NCBI GenBank assembly: GCA_026936325.1
Contig: JAPTHN010000007.1
Span: forward strand, 18,474,337-18,538,336
Direction of reading: 5' to 3'
Length of the DNA: 64,000 nt
DNA from: Platynereis dumerilii
Lineage: Eukaryota; Annelida; Polychaeta; Phyllodocida; Nereididae
How positions within the stretch are numbered: the stretch's first letter is position 1; each line of letters begins with the position of its first letter. This document shows, in pieces, positions 12,904-24,045 of this stretch. Both the position numbers and the translations under genes were made by a program. Under the pieces are notes generated by a model that had not been told where the DNA came from, made no database searches, and was given only the letters and a program-made list of their open reading frames with translations.

Positions 12904-14003
12904 AACAGCCGATTTGCTAAAATACTCTTCATAGATTTTAGTTCAGCATTCAACACTATTCAAGTTCATGTGTTAACGGAAAAGTTGATGAGTATGAATG
13001 TAAATTCTAACATTATTATGTGGATACACAGCTTTTGAAATCAAAGATCTCAGTACGTGAAATTCAAAGGTGTTTTTACAGACTTTGTAAAATCTTGTAC
13101 GGGTGCCCCACAAGGGTGTGTTTTGTCCCCGCTTTTGTTCACCTTGTATACCAGCAATTGTAGATCTGAATCTGAAAATTGTAAACTGTATAAATATGCA
13201 GACGACACAGCATTGATTGGTCTTTGTAGAAATGATGACATCTCGTATAACGTTGAAGTTGAAAGATTTGTCCACTGGTGTGAACGTAATTTCTTAAATT
13301 TGAACGATTTTAGAAGATCTGAAAATGTACATGACAATCTTGTGATCAATGATGAGGTGGTTGAGCGAGTAAACCAGTACAAATATCTTGGTACGGTAAT
13401 TGACAATAAGCTCTCCTTCGAAGAAAATGTTAATGTCATTTATAAAAAGGCAAATTCCAGACTATATTCTCTGAGGAAACTTTACCATCTAAAACTTGAT
13501 ACAACAATAATGAACTTATTTTATACATCTGTAATTGAATCCGTGATTAGCCTTGGTATTGCCGTTTGGTTTGGCAATTGTACTGTAGCATCAAAAAAGA
13601 AATTGTACAGGATTATTAAAAATGCTAACAAACTTGGTGTCAATGTAAGCGAAACTCTGGAATATTTGTATAAATTTTATGTTACTCAAATAACTAAGGT
13701 TATAAGATCAGATGTGATCCATATCCTATACACCATATGTATTGCCTCCTAAGATCCGGCATAGGATTAAGAGCAAATCCAGCCAGAACTGTCAGGTATA
13801 ATATGTCTTTTGTTCCTGTTAGTATCCGATTTTTCAATAACCAGTAACTTGTATTATTATTACTATCACACTATTATTGCTTCATGTACTTATTTGATTT
13901 TTTGTTTTGTTTGTATTGTTTGCACGTAATGTCAAAACAAATTTCATGTATTAATGACAATAAATTCTTATCGTATCATATCGTATCGTATCGTATAATT
14001 ATA
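12904..14003 (+). mobile_element. Rex1/Babar-like LINE, 5'-truncated, (TCGTA)n tail
   Basis: It interrupts array unit I between GATTATGTGTATAAA and ATATAAATACTTCAGCC, which are contiguous in unit II near 20820-20860. The RT begins at about 12926 (FIDFSSAFNTIQ) and continues with CTGAPQGCVLSPLLFTLYTS and KYADDTALIG, then the WCERNFLNLN motif, all typical of Rex1. An in-frame TGA at 13036-13038 interrupts WIHSF.NQRSQY. A frame change near 13690 precedes the usual ending (RYNMSFVPVSIRFFN). The 3' end is AATAAATTCTTATCGTATC plus TCGTA repeats. Confidence 0.75.
13057..13752 (+). pseudogene. Rex1-like reverse transcriptase fragment
   Basis: The 231-codon open stretch covers RT motifs from GAPQGCVLSPLLF (palm) through YADDTALIG (catalytic Asp pair) to the thumb region (YLGTVIDNKLSFEENV). 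It lacks the endonuclease and the N-terminal RT blocks, and the stop at 13752 comes from a frame change in the last part of the domain. It derives from the 12904-14003 LINE. Confidence 0.75.
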
Positions 14004-15452
14004 TAAATACTTCAGCCATTGAAATTTAAAGTTTACTTATGATTTATAGGCCTATCAAGGAATAACAGTGAATGAATGCATCTTGTCTTAAGTTGTACAT
14101 GAATATCAACAACATCTAACACGTTTTTATTGCTTGGTAAGTTAGCTGATTATTGTGTGTTGTAGATGACCATTTGACACTTACAGAACAAAAAGATTCA
14201 AACAAGACTCTCCGTGCTTGGTCACCTAAAGTTATTATGGGCACAGTGCCCTTTATTTAGCTTTCTACTTGGCTTATATAACATTTCACCTGGTCTGTAT
14301 TTGGTCATAAATAGCTCATGCAGTTGCACCAACTTAAAGTGACGCAGAAATTACTTCTGCATAATTATGGCAATGATATTTTAAATATTTTCAGCATGAT
14401 CAAGTTACTATAATTATTTTGATATGCCTAACAATTGTACCTGTCTTTACCAAACTTCATGGACTTGGGTTCTACAGTACGGGAAAGACACAGTCAGGAA
14501 ACCATGAAGCCAATGTCATTTCACTAGAATGTGAAGTCTAATCATGAGATAACGAGGTTGCTTGGGACAAGACTCAGATACAGTACCATGCAGTATAAAG
14601 AACCGATCGTAATTGATCAATATTGCAGGGGGAACTTGGACAAGCAGCCCGAGTATCCAGATCTAGGGGAACACTAAATTTAGTCTCGTTAGTGTAATGG
14701 TTGCGGATCAATGGCCTACCTAAGAAAATTCACAGAAATTACTGATGCTGAAGAATTTCAGATGATGTGACTTAATCTTAAAGAAATGCACTCCATCAGA
14801 GACAGTATATTGATCAATAGATACAGATCTATATCTAAAGATCTCTAGATACACTCCATTCAGATAATCTGCTTATCGTATGATCCATTAAGAATTCCCT
14901 TTTTGGTTGAAGGTTGCTTTCACTCATTTGATTAGGTCTCATTGGTAATTGCATTTCGGAACCCCTTCACATTTCCACATTTTGCATTGCTCAGTGCTAC
15001 TTACTTGTAAGTAAACCTGTAGGCCTACTTGCAGTAAGAGTGCACTTTATGGACTATTCAGACCAATGAAAAACTAACCAGATAAAAGAAATTTCACAAA
15101 ATAAGTTGATGATGAGATGGGGAGGAGTTTCTCTTTGCAAGAACAATAAATTGTTCACTATCAGTTGAAGGTTATTCTTTTTGCTTGCCCACTGAGGGAC
15201 TAGCTATTTGTACAAAGAACAGTTTGTCAAAATGACTTATTAAATCCTTTTTTTTAGTCAAAGAAAACAATATGATGTAAGAGACAGCACTCACTGAGAA
15301 TTATACGCCAACTATGTCAATGTCATTGATGATTTTTGCCACTCCACGAGAGTCATGATATGGCACATTTATATGTTATGAAAAGCTGTCATTTTTAGAT
15401 ATTTTTTCATGACAATCTTGAGGAGCTTTATCTGGCTAAAAGTCTTGGTCGA

Positions 15453-17939
15453 AGGGACCATTCAGAATTTATGACTGGAGTTGGGGGGGGAAGAAAGTTT
15501 TGCCCGAGGGGGTACTAACTTTTCACACGTGTTCCAAGGGGGGTACTAAGTTTTGACAACATGTCCAAGGGGGGTAAGAAATTTTAACAAAACAAAAATG
15601 TTTTTGAACGCGTGTGATATTCAGTTTGACCATGCATTTTTACGCGCAAAAGTCAGCAAATTTGTACGCGCGACTGTACAGGGGGCACATTAGGGTGCAT
15701 CAGCCGCCCCATGAAAAATAAAAAATGGAGCTAGGTAGCTGTACCTTGGCATGAAGTTGTGTTTTGGTAGCCAGATGAACATACTAAAAAATCAGCGTGA
15801 TCAAATAATATTTAGGGGTGCCTCCGGAAGCATATTTCCTAAGACATTTTCAGAAAAAGTTATGTTTCCGTAGGATCGCGGTTTACAATAACTTGTGTAA
15901 TATAAAAGATAGAATAAAAATAATAACATATTTGGATTCTTCAAAATGAATACCTGGAACCTATACTTTTGTTGAAATAATGTTGATGTCATACTGCAGG
16001 ATGTGTTTTTACTTTGAATATTTTATACGACTTCACTGATATACAAAAATTTTTCTTTAAATGACTGCAAGGTACTTTGTCTTTAATAGTTCCTTTCATT
16101 ATTCATTATGTTTGATACATATGAGTAATAATTTACCCAGTATTTCTTTTTGGCTCTCAAAGCTATTTCTATTATTCAAGGATCCAATGAACTTGATTAA
16201 TGTTTTACGGCCGTCTGACAATAAAGAAGCAACCTTACTAATATGCTATGCACTGATAAGTCATTATCTGTTTTAACACTAAGAAAAACTTGCCTGATAT
16301 CATAGTGCACAAGAAGATGGGTCAATGTACAATTGCACATAATATGGTAATCAACCATTCATATATTCTGCAAATTAATGAAATACAAATATTGTCTGCA
16401 CATTGTATATTTTCTGGAAGTACTTTTCTGAGCCACATTAAGCTTCAAACCGAAAATTATAGAGTAGGCCTATATGAGGTACTATGTTCACTGAGCAAGT
16501 GCTGAGACTGTCAGTATCCATTATCTGTGTATCCTGCATTAAATGGATGGCAAGGTCCAAGAAGGATTTAGTTCATGGATTTAATCTATAGATAGTCACA
16601 ATTCCATGACAAGAATAGAAGCAATTGAATAAATGTAATGTTTATTTAACATTTTCACTCAAACTTATATGGCGTTTTAAAAAAGGTATTGATTACTCAC
16701 GGTCTCATGCAGAAGGGCACATACCTTGCACATTAGTCTACTTAAATTCCATTATATTAGGCAAGTGAGATATCTGCATAAATGACAAATGTATAAGATG
16801 GTACACTGTGTGACCTTCAAGAAAAGTCTTTTAGAGGCAAAGTTTAGGCCTTAAAAGGATATTTTCATAAATATATAATAAATCAGTTTAAAACCAATCA
16901 TCCTGCGGGTGTTAAGAATGGTCATTTCAAGTTTGAGATATTGTAGTAAATTAATAATGAAGAAAAGGAATATCGATCCAAATGCAAACAAAAAAAACTT
17001 AGTACTGATGTTCCGATAACTACCATAACACAAACTCAAGCCATGCATGGTGCGGCTTCCTGGTTCTGTTTTTTTTTTTATTGATAGGACAGGTGATGAA
17101 CCTTAATGTACATTGTAAATGGACCAATCTCCTTATGCACAATAAGTATTAGGGCTAGTTTTTCACAAGGTTAAAATAAATTGGGACTTATCAACACATA
17201 ACATAGCAAGCTTGTTTTTTTCTCTCTTCATAGTCATAAAACGTTTATTGAGATCATCATAAATAATTGAAATAGCTTTTAGAGATAAAATGGAATACTG
17301 AGTAAATCTCTGCTTATATGTATGAAACATAATTTATATTAAGAGGAAAGCAAAGACTAAGTACCATGCATTCATATAAACATTAACTTGTGTACATCAG
17401 TGACGTTGTACATAACAATTGTGGAAAAAGCACATCTTGCAGTACAGTCATGATTACCATAATGTTGATGGAAACATAGGTTCCAGGTATTCATTTTGAA
17501 GGAAATTGTCTGTAGAATCAAAATATGTCTTTAGTTTTTTTCTATCTTTTATATTACTCAAGTTATCGCAAACCACGATCCTACGGAAATGCAACTTTTC
17601 ATGAAAAATTCACAAGAAATATGCTCCCGGAGGCACCCCTAAATATCCATCTATCAAGCTGAAATTTTAGTATCTTATTTTGTGTGGTAAAACCCAGCTA
17701 TGGACCAAGGTACAGCTTGATCGGTTAATGTTGGGGCGGCTGATGCACCCTAGGGCACATATATAACAATTATATATATGCACTGCTTTGTATGTCGAGG
17801 GGGGGGTACTAAAAATATGTGTGAAACCTAGGGGTGGGGTACTAAAAATCCGCATGGAACTCAAGGAGGGTATCATTTTTTGACGGGAAGTTCTGGAAAA
17901 ACTCCCAACCCCCCCAGTAATGAATTCTGAACGGTCCCT
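15453..17939. mobile_element. MITE with AGGGACC TIRs and ~33-bp minisatellite, interrupted
   Basis: The ends AGGGACCATTCAGAATT (left) and AATTCTGAACGGTCCCT (right) are inverted repeats of about 25 bp with G/C-run subterminal parts. Inside, a 33-35 bp direct repeat with GGGGGTACTAA runs at 15500-15600 and resumes at 17795-17890 after the inner hAT-like element. Without the insert the element is about 0.42 kb. It sits in array block S7. Its right flank is immediately followed by the 17940 LINE, so no target duplication can be read. Confidence 0.6.
15691..17752. mobile_element. hAT-like non-autonomous element with ~300-bp TIRs
   Basis: Ends are TAGGGTGCATCAGCCGCCCC and its inverse, flanked by the exact 8-bp duplication GGGCACAT at 15683-15690 and 17753-17760. 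Eight-bp targets and a YARNG-type first pentamer (TAGGG) fit the hAT superfamily. The inverted repeats extend inward about 300 bp, shown by the shared GAGGCACCCCTAAATA, ATCCTACGGAAA and TTCATTTTGAA blocks. The 1.4-kb centre has only short frames and no recognisable transposase. Confidence 0.78.
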
Positions 17940-19592
17940 AACTAATTAATAAAGACAACTACAGATCCGTCAATTTATTGCCAGTTATGTCAAAAATTCT
18001 GGAAAGGATTCTTTACAATCAGGTGTATGAACATATGGCCTCTTTGTTTCATAAACATTTATCAGGATTTAGGAAAAAACACAGCTGTCAAGATGTACTA
18101 ATTAGGATGACTGAAGATTGGAGAGAAAGCTTAGATAAGGGACTAAATGTAGGAGTTGTGGCAATAGACTTGTCAAAAGCTTTTGACTGTATGCCTCATG
18201 GGCTTCTTTTGGCAAAACTGTCAGCTTATGGATTCAGTGCTGATGCATGCGAAATGATGAAATCTTATGTAATGAAAAGAGAACAAAGGGTGAAAATAGG
18301 AGATATGTATTCAGAATGGGTTCAGAATATCAAAGGAGTCCCACAGGGCTCAATTCTTGGTCCCCTGTTATTCAACATTTTTATCAATGATTTCTTGTTC
18401 TCAGATTTTAAAAGTGAAATTCACAACTATGCAGATGATAACACCTTAAGTTGTGCAGATGGTGATTTAACTTCATTATGTGACAAGTTAACCCAAGACT
18501 GTATAAAATCAATGGAATGGTTTGAAGTTAATAATATGAAAGCAAATGCAAGCAAATTCCAAGTCATGTTCTTAACTAGGAACAATAGCCAAAACATAGA
18601 GTCATTAAAAGTAAATGACATTGAACTGAAAACTGCAACCTCCGTAAATGTGCTGGGAGTAGAGATAGATCGAGAACTGAAGTTTAAACAACACATAAAT
18701 GATACATGTAGCAAAATTGCAAAGCAAATAAATGCAGTCAAAAGGATAAAGAACTTTCTAGATAAGAAAGCAAAGTCTACAATCTACAACAGCTATATGA
18801 AATGTAATCTAAACTATTGTTCTGTTGTATGGATGTTTGCTAACAAAACAGAAATTGAGAAATTAGAGAGAACAGATAAAAGAGCGCTTAGAATGGTAGC
18901 AAACAAATGTCATTTGAGTTATGAAGCCTTATGCAAGGAAGAAAAACATTTGAATGTTTTTAATCAGTGTGTAAAGTCAGCTGCCATACTGATGTACAAG
19001 ATAAGGAAACGTATTGCCCCTATATATGTTAATGAAATGTTCCGTGTACAGGAATCCCATTATGAAATGAGAGATGATAATAAGTTCTCCCTTCCAGCCT
19101 TCCAATCAATAAGCTATGGAAGGAATAGCTTTAGATACTATGGGGCTAAGCTGTGGAATAACATCCCGTTAGAAATTAAGAATAAGAACTCACTCAACAC
19201 CTTCAAATCAGCCATCACACAATGGTTGTTAAATAATGACTTATCTACATTGAGATAAAGCTATAGCCATAAATGTTTCTTTATTTCAGAAAACCAGCCA
19301 CAATGGATTACTGACATTTGATAATATCTGGAACTGTTATATGCATTGGACCAGGATTACCGACTATTGGACAATATGGACTTTTTATGACTATTGGACA
19401 TTTATTTTGTGGCATATTATGGACTTGAAATTTCATGAATTTGGACTATATGGAGATGTTTCATTGTTTCTTTTCTACTTTTTTTTTTTTTTTTTTAATT
19501 ACTTATTTTCTATTCTATTTGTCGTACAGAAGTTGTAAACTTGATTTAGACGACTTTTAAATAAACCATTACATACATAAACTAAATATATT
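17940..19592 (+). mobile_element. CR1/Jockey-type LINE, 5'-truncated, intact RT reading frame
   Basis: The insert begins right after the AGGGACC MITE end, in the middle of an RT (KDNYRSVNLLP). It continues open through the stop at 19258, followed by a 3' UTR with a T-rich run and AAATAAACCATTACATACA at its end. Array block S7 resumes near 19680. With no stop or frame change in 1.3 kb, this is the youngest-looking LINE in the window. Confidence 0.75.
17945..19258 (+). CDS. LINE reverse transcriptase (C-terminal two-thirds of ORF2)
   Basis: The frame is open from about 17945; the first Met is at 17978 (426 codons). RT motifs in order are LSGFRKKHSCQDVL, AIDLSKAFDCMPHGLL, KGVPQGSILGPLLFNIF, YADDNTL (catalytic), NVLGVEIDRELKF and the C-terminal FRYYGAKLWNNIPLEIK. 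These match RT motifs of Jockey/CR1-group non-LTR elements. The endonuclease is missing through 5' truncation, so the copy is dead on arrival in spite of its clean frame. It lies on the array strand. Confidence 0.8.
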   Translation: MNKDNYRSVNLLPVMSKILERILYNQVYEHMASLFHKHLSGFRKKHSCQDVLIRMTEDWRESLDKGLNVGVVAIDLSKAFDCMPHGLLLAKLSAYGFSADACEMMKSYVMKREQRVKIGDMYSEWVQNIKGVPQGSILGPLLFNIFINDFLFSDFKSEIHNYADDNTLSCADGDLTSLCDKLTQDCIKSMEWFEVNNMKANASKFQVMFLTRNNSQNIESLKVNDIELKTATSVNVLGVEIDRELKFKQHINDTCSKIAKQINAVKRIKNFLDKKAKSTIYNSYMKCNLNYCSVVWMFANKTEIEKLERTDKRALRMVANKCHLSYEALCKEEKHLNVFNQCVKSAAILMYKIRKRIAPIYVNEMFRVQESHYEMRDDNKFSLPAFQSISYGRNSFRYYGAKLWNNIPLEIKNKNSLNTFKSAITQWLLNNDLSTLR

Positions 19593-19679
19593 AGGCATTT
19601 GTTTTCATTTCTTCTGCATACATGCATTATGCTTATCATCAGTGTTTTTAAATAGCTGTCTGCCTGCTTTGGTTTGTTG

Positions 19680-22600
19680 TTTATCTCTATTTACAAGTAT
19701 CAATGCATTCATGCATGTACATATAACTGAAGTAGTCACAACGGATTCTGTAAGTGATGTTTTCAAACGTTCTTTCTGACAGTTCTCACTTTTTGGAACT
19801 GTTTAGTTTTCCTTCCTGAGGCTACCACACAGACTGCAAAACTGCAAGCAAGGGAGGGGGGGGGTCTTTTTTAAAATTCTATACAGAATGGCCAGTAACC
19901 CAGGATCATATTTCAGAATCCTGTTCATATTTTCCAGAGTGTCGTAGGTTTAAGGAAAGAAATGTGGACTACTTCAAGGCTATACCAACAAGAAAGCAAT
20001 GTTCAGCATTACAGGCATTTTAATTACCATGCCATTCTCCGGTATTGTTCCACTAAATACATTGCATTTTCGGTTAATCTAATTGGATCAGGAACAAAGG
20101 AATGTCACACAGCTGATATAAAATGTATTAAGTGCCTGTATAGCATTAGTTTCTCACATGCAACTGTGAATGACAAAAATCGCATGGTAATTAAAATGTC
20201 TGTAATTACACTTGACATGGAGCAGTCTGTACAGCACCTCCTTGTACTTGTCAAAATGGCTTCTGTAACCATGTGTGTACACTGTACAACCTCGGCTGGG
20301 CTTGTCTGAGGTGTTTGAATTAGATTATTGGCTTTCTCTTCCAATTTGAGCAGGTGTAACAAACAAAAACAACAGCTTAAATGTAGTTCTTAAAGTTAGG
20401 CCTATATGTCATAACTGGTCATTTATTAATCCCATTCATTTCTGCCCACAAATAACTTCTGCTTGCTTATCCTTGTACAGAGTCCGGTAGGTACTACTGG
20501 GAGGCAGATGACTGCTTGTTTAATTCCTCGTAGGTGGTAAATATCCAGCAGAACAGTTTCTTTGTGGTTGCAAAATAGTTGTTAGCAGGGAGTGTTGCGT
20601 GTGCTCATTTCATTAAGCTTGAATCCCTCCTTGTAGTAGGCTATATTAAATTTTCATGATAGGGAAATACTTTGTTAAGGGAAACCATAAATAAGGTTCA
20701 TTCTCCATGCCCTGCACGCACAATATATCCAATAGTTATGCACCTCCCAAGAGAGCCAGTTGCATTTTCATTGAACAGTTTTATTTTATTTTGAATGCGC
20801 TACATCAACATGATTTATGATTATATGTTTATAAAAATGTATATAAATACTTTAGCCATTGAAATTCAGAATTTACTAATGATTAATATTAAGGAATAAT
20901 GTTCAGTGAATGAAGGAATCTTCTTTGAAGTTTTAGATGAATATCATCAACATCTGACACATTTTTATTGCGTGGTTATTTCGCCCATTATTGTATCACT
21001 TGTGCCATCAATGACCGTTTGACATTCATAGAACAAAAAGATTCCAACTAGACTGTTTGTGCTTGGTTACCTTTATAATGGACACAATGCGCTTTTTTAT
21101 TTGGCTTTCTGTTGGTAATATAACATTTCATCTGACCTGTTGTCGATCGTAGATTGTATGCAAATGTAAAAACTTTTACTGCTGCAGTAATTATTTCTGG
21201 ATAACCAGCAATTGTGTCAGAATAATATTATCACACATGAAAAATAACTACAATAATTTTGACTATCCTGGCAATTTTATCTGTCTTTATCAAACTCCTT
21301 GGACTTGGGTTCTACAGTTTGAAAACACAGTCAGGTAACTATGGCGTCAATGTCATTTCACTAGAATCTGAAGTCTAATCATGAGATAACCAGGTTGCTT
21401 GGGACAAGACACAGATACCGGTATTGCAGAATGGAGTTGGAGCAGTATTGATCTTATGACTGCCTGTAGTGGTTGATCCAGATATTGAAGGGGAGCATTG
21501 CAGGGAGGGAACCGATGCAATGGTTCGAGATCAATTTCCCAGGGCTAAGATCAATCACAGAAGTTACTGATGCCGAGGAACTTTCAATCGTGCGATTTTA
21601 TCTTAAAGAAAATGCACCCATATAAATGTAGAAGATTCATCATTTCCAATTGCATAATAGAATAGATAACCTTTGAGCACCATTGTGCAATTAAATGGTT
21701 TCAAGCGATAAAATAATTATGATCAGAAAAGATTCTCTAATATTGTTTGTTTTCTTTTGTTTGAATGTTGTTTTCTTCATTTACTTCCTTAAATATATAT
21801 CTCACTCTGAAAAGACCAGAAGAAACTTCAATTATGACGTTAAGACATACTTTCGTGGCAGATAGGATAGTATTTTATCACAAACTTTTCTAAATTCTTC
21901 TACTACGTTTTTGGTTCAGTGATACAATGATTGTGTGATACGTCACTGTTTGACAATAGTGTTGTGCGAAGCGATCTCTTGTCAGTGCTTTGTACTAATG
22001 TACTATACATGTCAGGGCAGTTTGGATTCAGTATATTCTTCCCAGATTATTACCCCAATAATATAAAACTACTGATAGCAATGAAAGAATCTTCAAAAAA
22101 ATCGTTTTAAAAATGCATAATAAGATTTGGAAATGATCCAAATTGCAACAACAATATATTGTGCACTAGAGGTTATATTGGCTGAAGGTTGTTCTTTTTA
22201 TTTGTCGCCTGAGTGACTTACAATTGCCAAGACTCAAAAAAGAAACTGTAGTTCTTGAGATAGGCTTTCTTTCAGCAGTGAAGGGTATAATAATGAACTG
22301 TCTCTGAGAAATATATTTCTGTGTCATTGATTGGAACTGCTTCATTGATTTCTGGCACTCAGTTGGGACCATAATGGGATAAACATGTTGTCCAATGATG
22401 CATATTCAGATGACACGAAAAGCAGTCTGAGTTCAATTGATGTTTCGGGACACTTTTGGGCAAGTTATTGGCAAAGTTCTATAGTCTATACAATATATAA
22501 CTACTTGAAGTAGCTTCATTTAAGTGATGTTGAACTGATGTTTTCAGTGCACATATTCTGTTTTATATCTAAATATTTAGCAATATCAATTCAGTCACTC

Positions 22601-22779
22601 TTAATGAGGCCACCCAACAGATACACAGCATTAAGGCAGCAAGGGGTCTTTTTTCTGACCCTACACGAGAGAGGCCAAGAACCTACTGTCCTATACACAT
22701 TAGGATCAGATTTCAGAAAACAAACAAGGCTAGGGAGCTCAATGGGTTGCTTAGTGGCTAAGTGGTGGTAATGGGCCAA
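19680..22779 (+). repeat. Array unit copy II (best-preserved, nearly uninterrupted)
   Basis: This copy shows the block order most clearly: S1 at about 19795, S3 20475-20630, S4 20640-20770, S6 21010-21610, S7 21650-22530 and the next S1 at 22590. It supplies the empty site for the 33097 phrase element at 21185-21200 (GCAGTAATTATTTC). The Academ-like transposon enters at 22780. Confidence 0.65.
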
Positions 22780-23330
22780 TAGTCCGGGCAGCCTGAGGAT
22801 GGACCCAGGACAAATTGCAACAGTAACTTGTTATGGTGCGTTTGAAAGCCCTTGGTGTACTGAATGACATATCAAAAGTTTACCAAAATCAATTGAGTGG
22901 AATAGGTTCAAATCGCCCATCAAAAACTGTTTGTTAATTTGGCGGATTTTCACCAAAATTGCAACTACGAGCAAGTATGGCTTCACATATTATGTCTTGC
23001 ACAATGCAAAAATTGATAATTGAATATGAAATTTTGCACAAATATAGTCAATTATATCACAATTGTTATGACACAAGTTCATGAATATATATTTTGAGGA
23101 ATTGGTTCAAATAAAAATCAAATAATTCTAGTAGTGTTTTGTGGATTTTCATCGAGATCACAATGTAAGAACAAGCAAGGCTTAGCATTCAAGGTCTTAG
23201 AGAGTTCCATAACTTTTGTATCATTATGAAATTTTGCACAGGTATAGACAAATATACACGTAATGGTATACCGAAAGTTTACTAATTTATGTCAAGTAAA
23301 ACAGGTTCTAATAAACCAACTAACATCATA
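22780..23330 (+). repeat. Left terminal inverted repeat of the Academ-like element
   Basis: The first 330 bp match the inverse of about 27690-28036 (blocks ACAAATTGCAA, GTTTACCAAAATCAATTGAG, GAAATTTTGCACAAATATAG). From about 22950 the TIR repeats itself: GATTTTCA(C/T)C starts units near 22950 and 23142, each containing GAAATTTTGCACA and a TTCAAATAA-type block. These may be transposase-binding repeats. Confidence 0.7.
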
Positions 23331-24045
23331 AAGAAAATTCTTAGAATATCATCGAAACCCTAAGATTGAACAATTACAACATCAAATTCCAAGCAATAAA
23401 CAGTTAAAATATTGTTGGAACACTATAAAAGTGGTTGTATTTACAGATAAATATAATGGAAATGCTGTATTATTACAGTCTTCTTAAATATCAATATCTA
23501 AAGGGTCCAAAATGACAATAAAAATGTTGGTGTAATTACTTTTTAAATCCCATTGATAATACAGTGGACAAGCACATTCAAGGCTCTGGAATATCTTAAT
23601 ATTAATGAAATAGCATGAAAATATGTGCAGATAAAAACAAATACATAGACAGCATAGTAAAAAAAATGCAAAAGTAATTTTGTTGTACCTATGCTACAAA
23701 TCCAATATCAAAATTTGTGGTTTCATACATTTTCTCGGACGGTAGATCAAGATATATAAAAACTTCAGCCCATGGAATCAAACAATGTTATTAAAGCATA
23801 CAGACATAAAAAACATAAATAATCTTGAATCTAATGGTTACAAGAACTGATAAGCTATGTGCAGCCACACCAATGCATATACAAGGCTAATCAACCAAAT
23901 AACAATTTACTTTATCAGTTTCTGAATCTAAGGAATATTGTCATCGGACTGAATCTGTATCGAAATCGATTGGAACTGGCATATTGGCTTGAAGAATATG
24001 CTATGGTTGACATTCTTGGTATGGAATAATAGCAGCTCTAAGAGA

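Larger units (their letters stand above)
11958..15452 (+). repeat. Array unit copy I, split by the Rex1-like LINE
   Basis: S1 starts right after the tail of the upstream LINE. S3 is at about 12540-12660, S4 at 12700-12815, S5 at 12830-12900 resuming at 14010, S6 at 14420-14810 and S7 at 15160-15450. The unit resumes at about 19680 after the 15453-19590 insertions. An empty version of the 32216 MITE target is visible at 12660-12670 (TTCATTAAGC). Confidence 0.65.
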
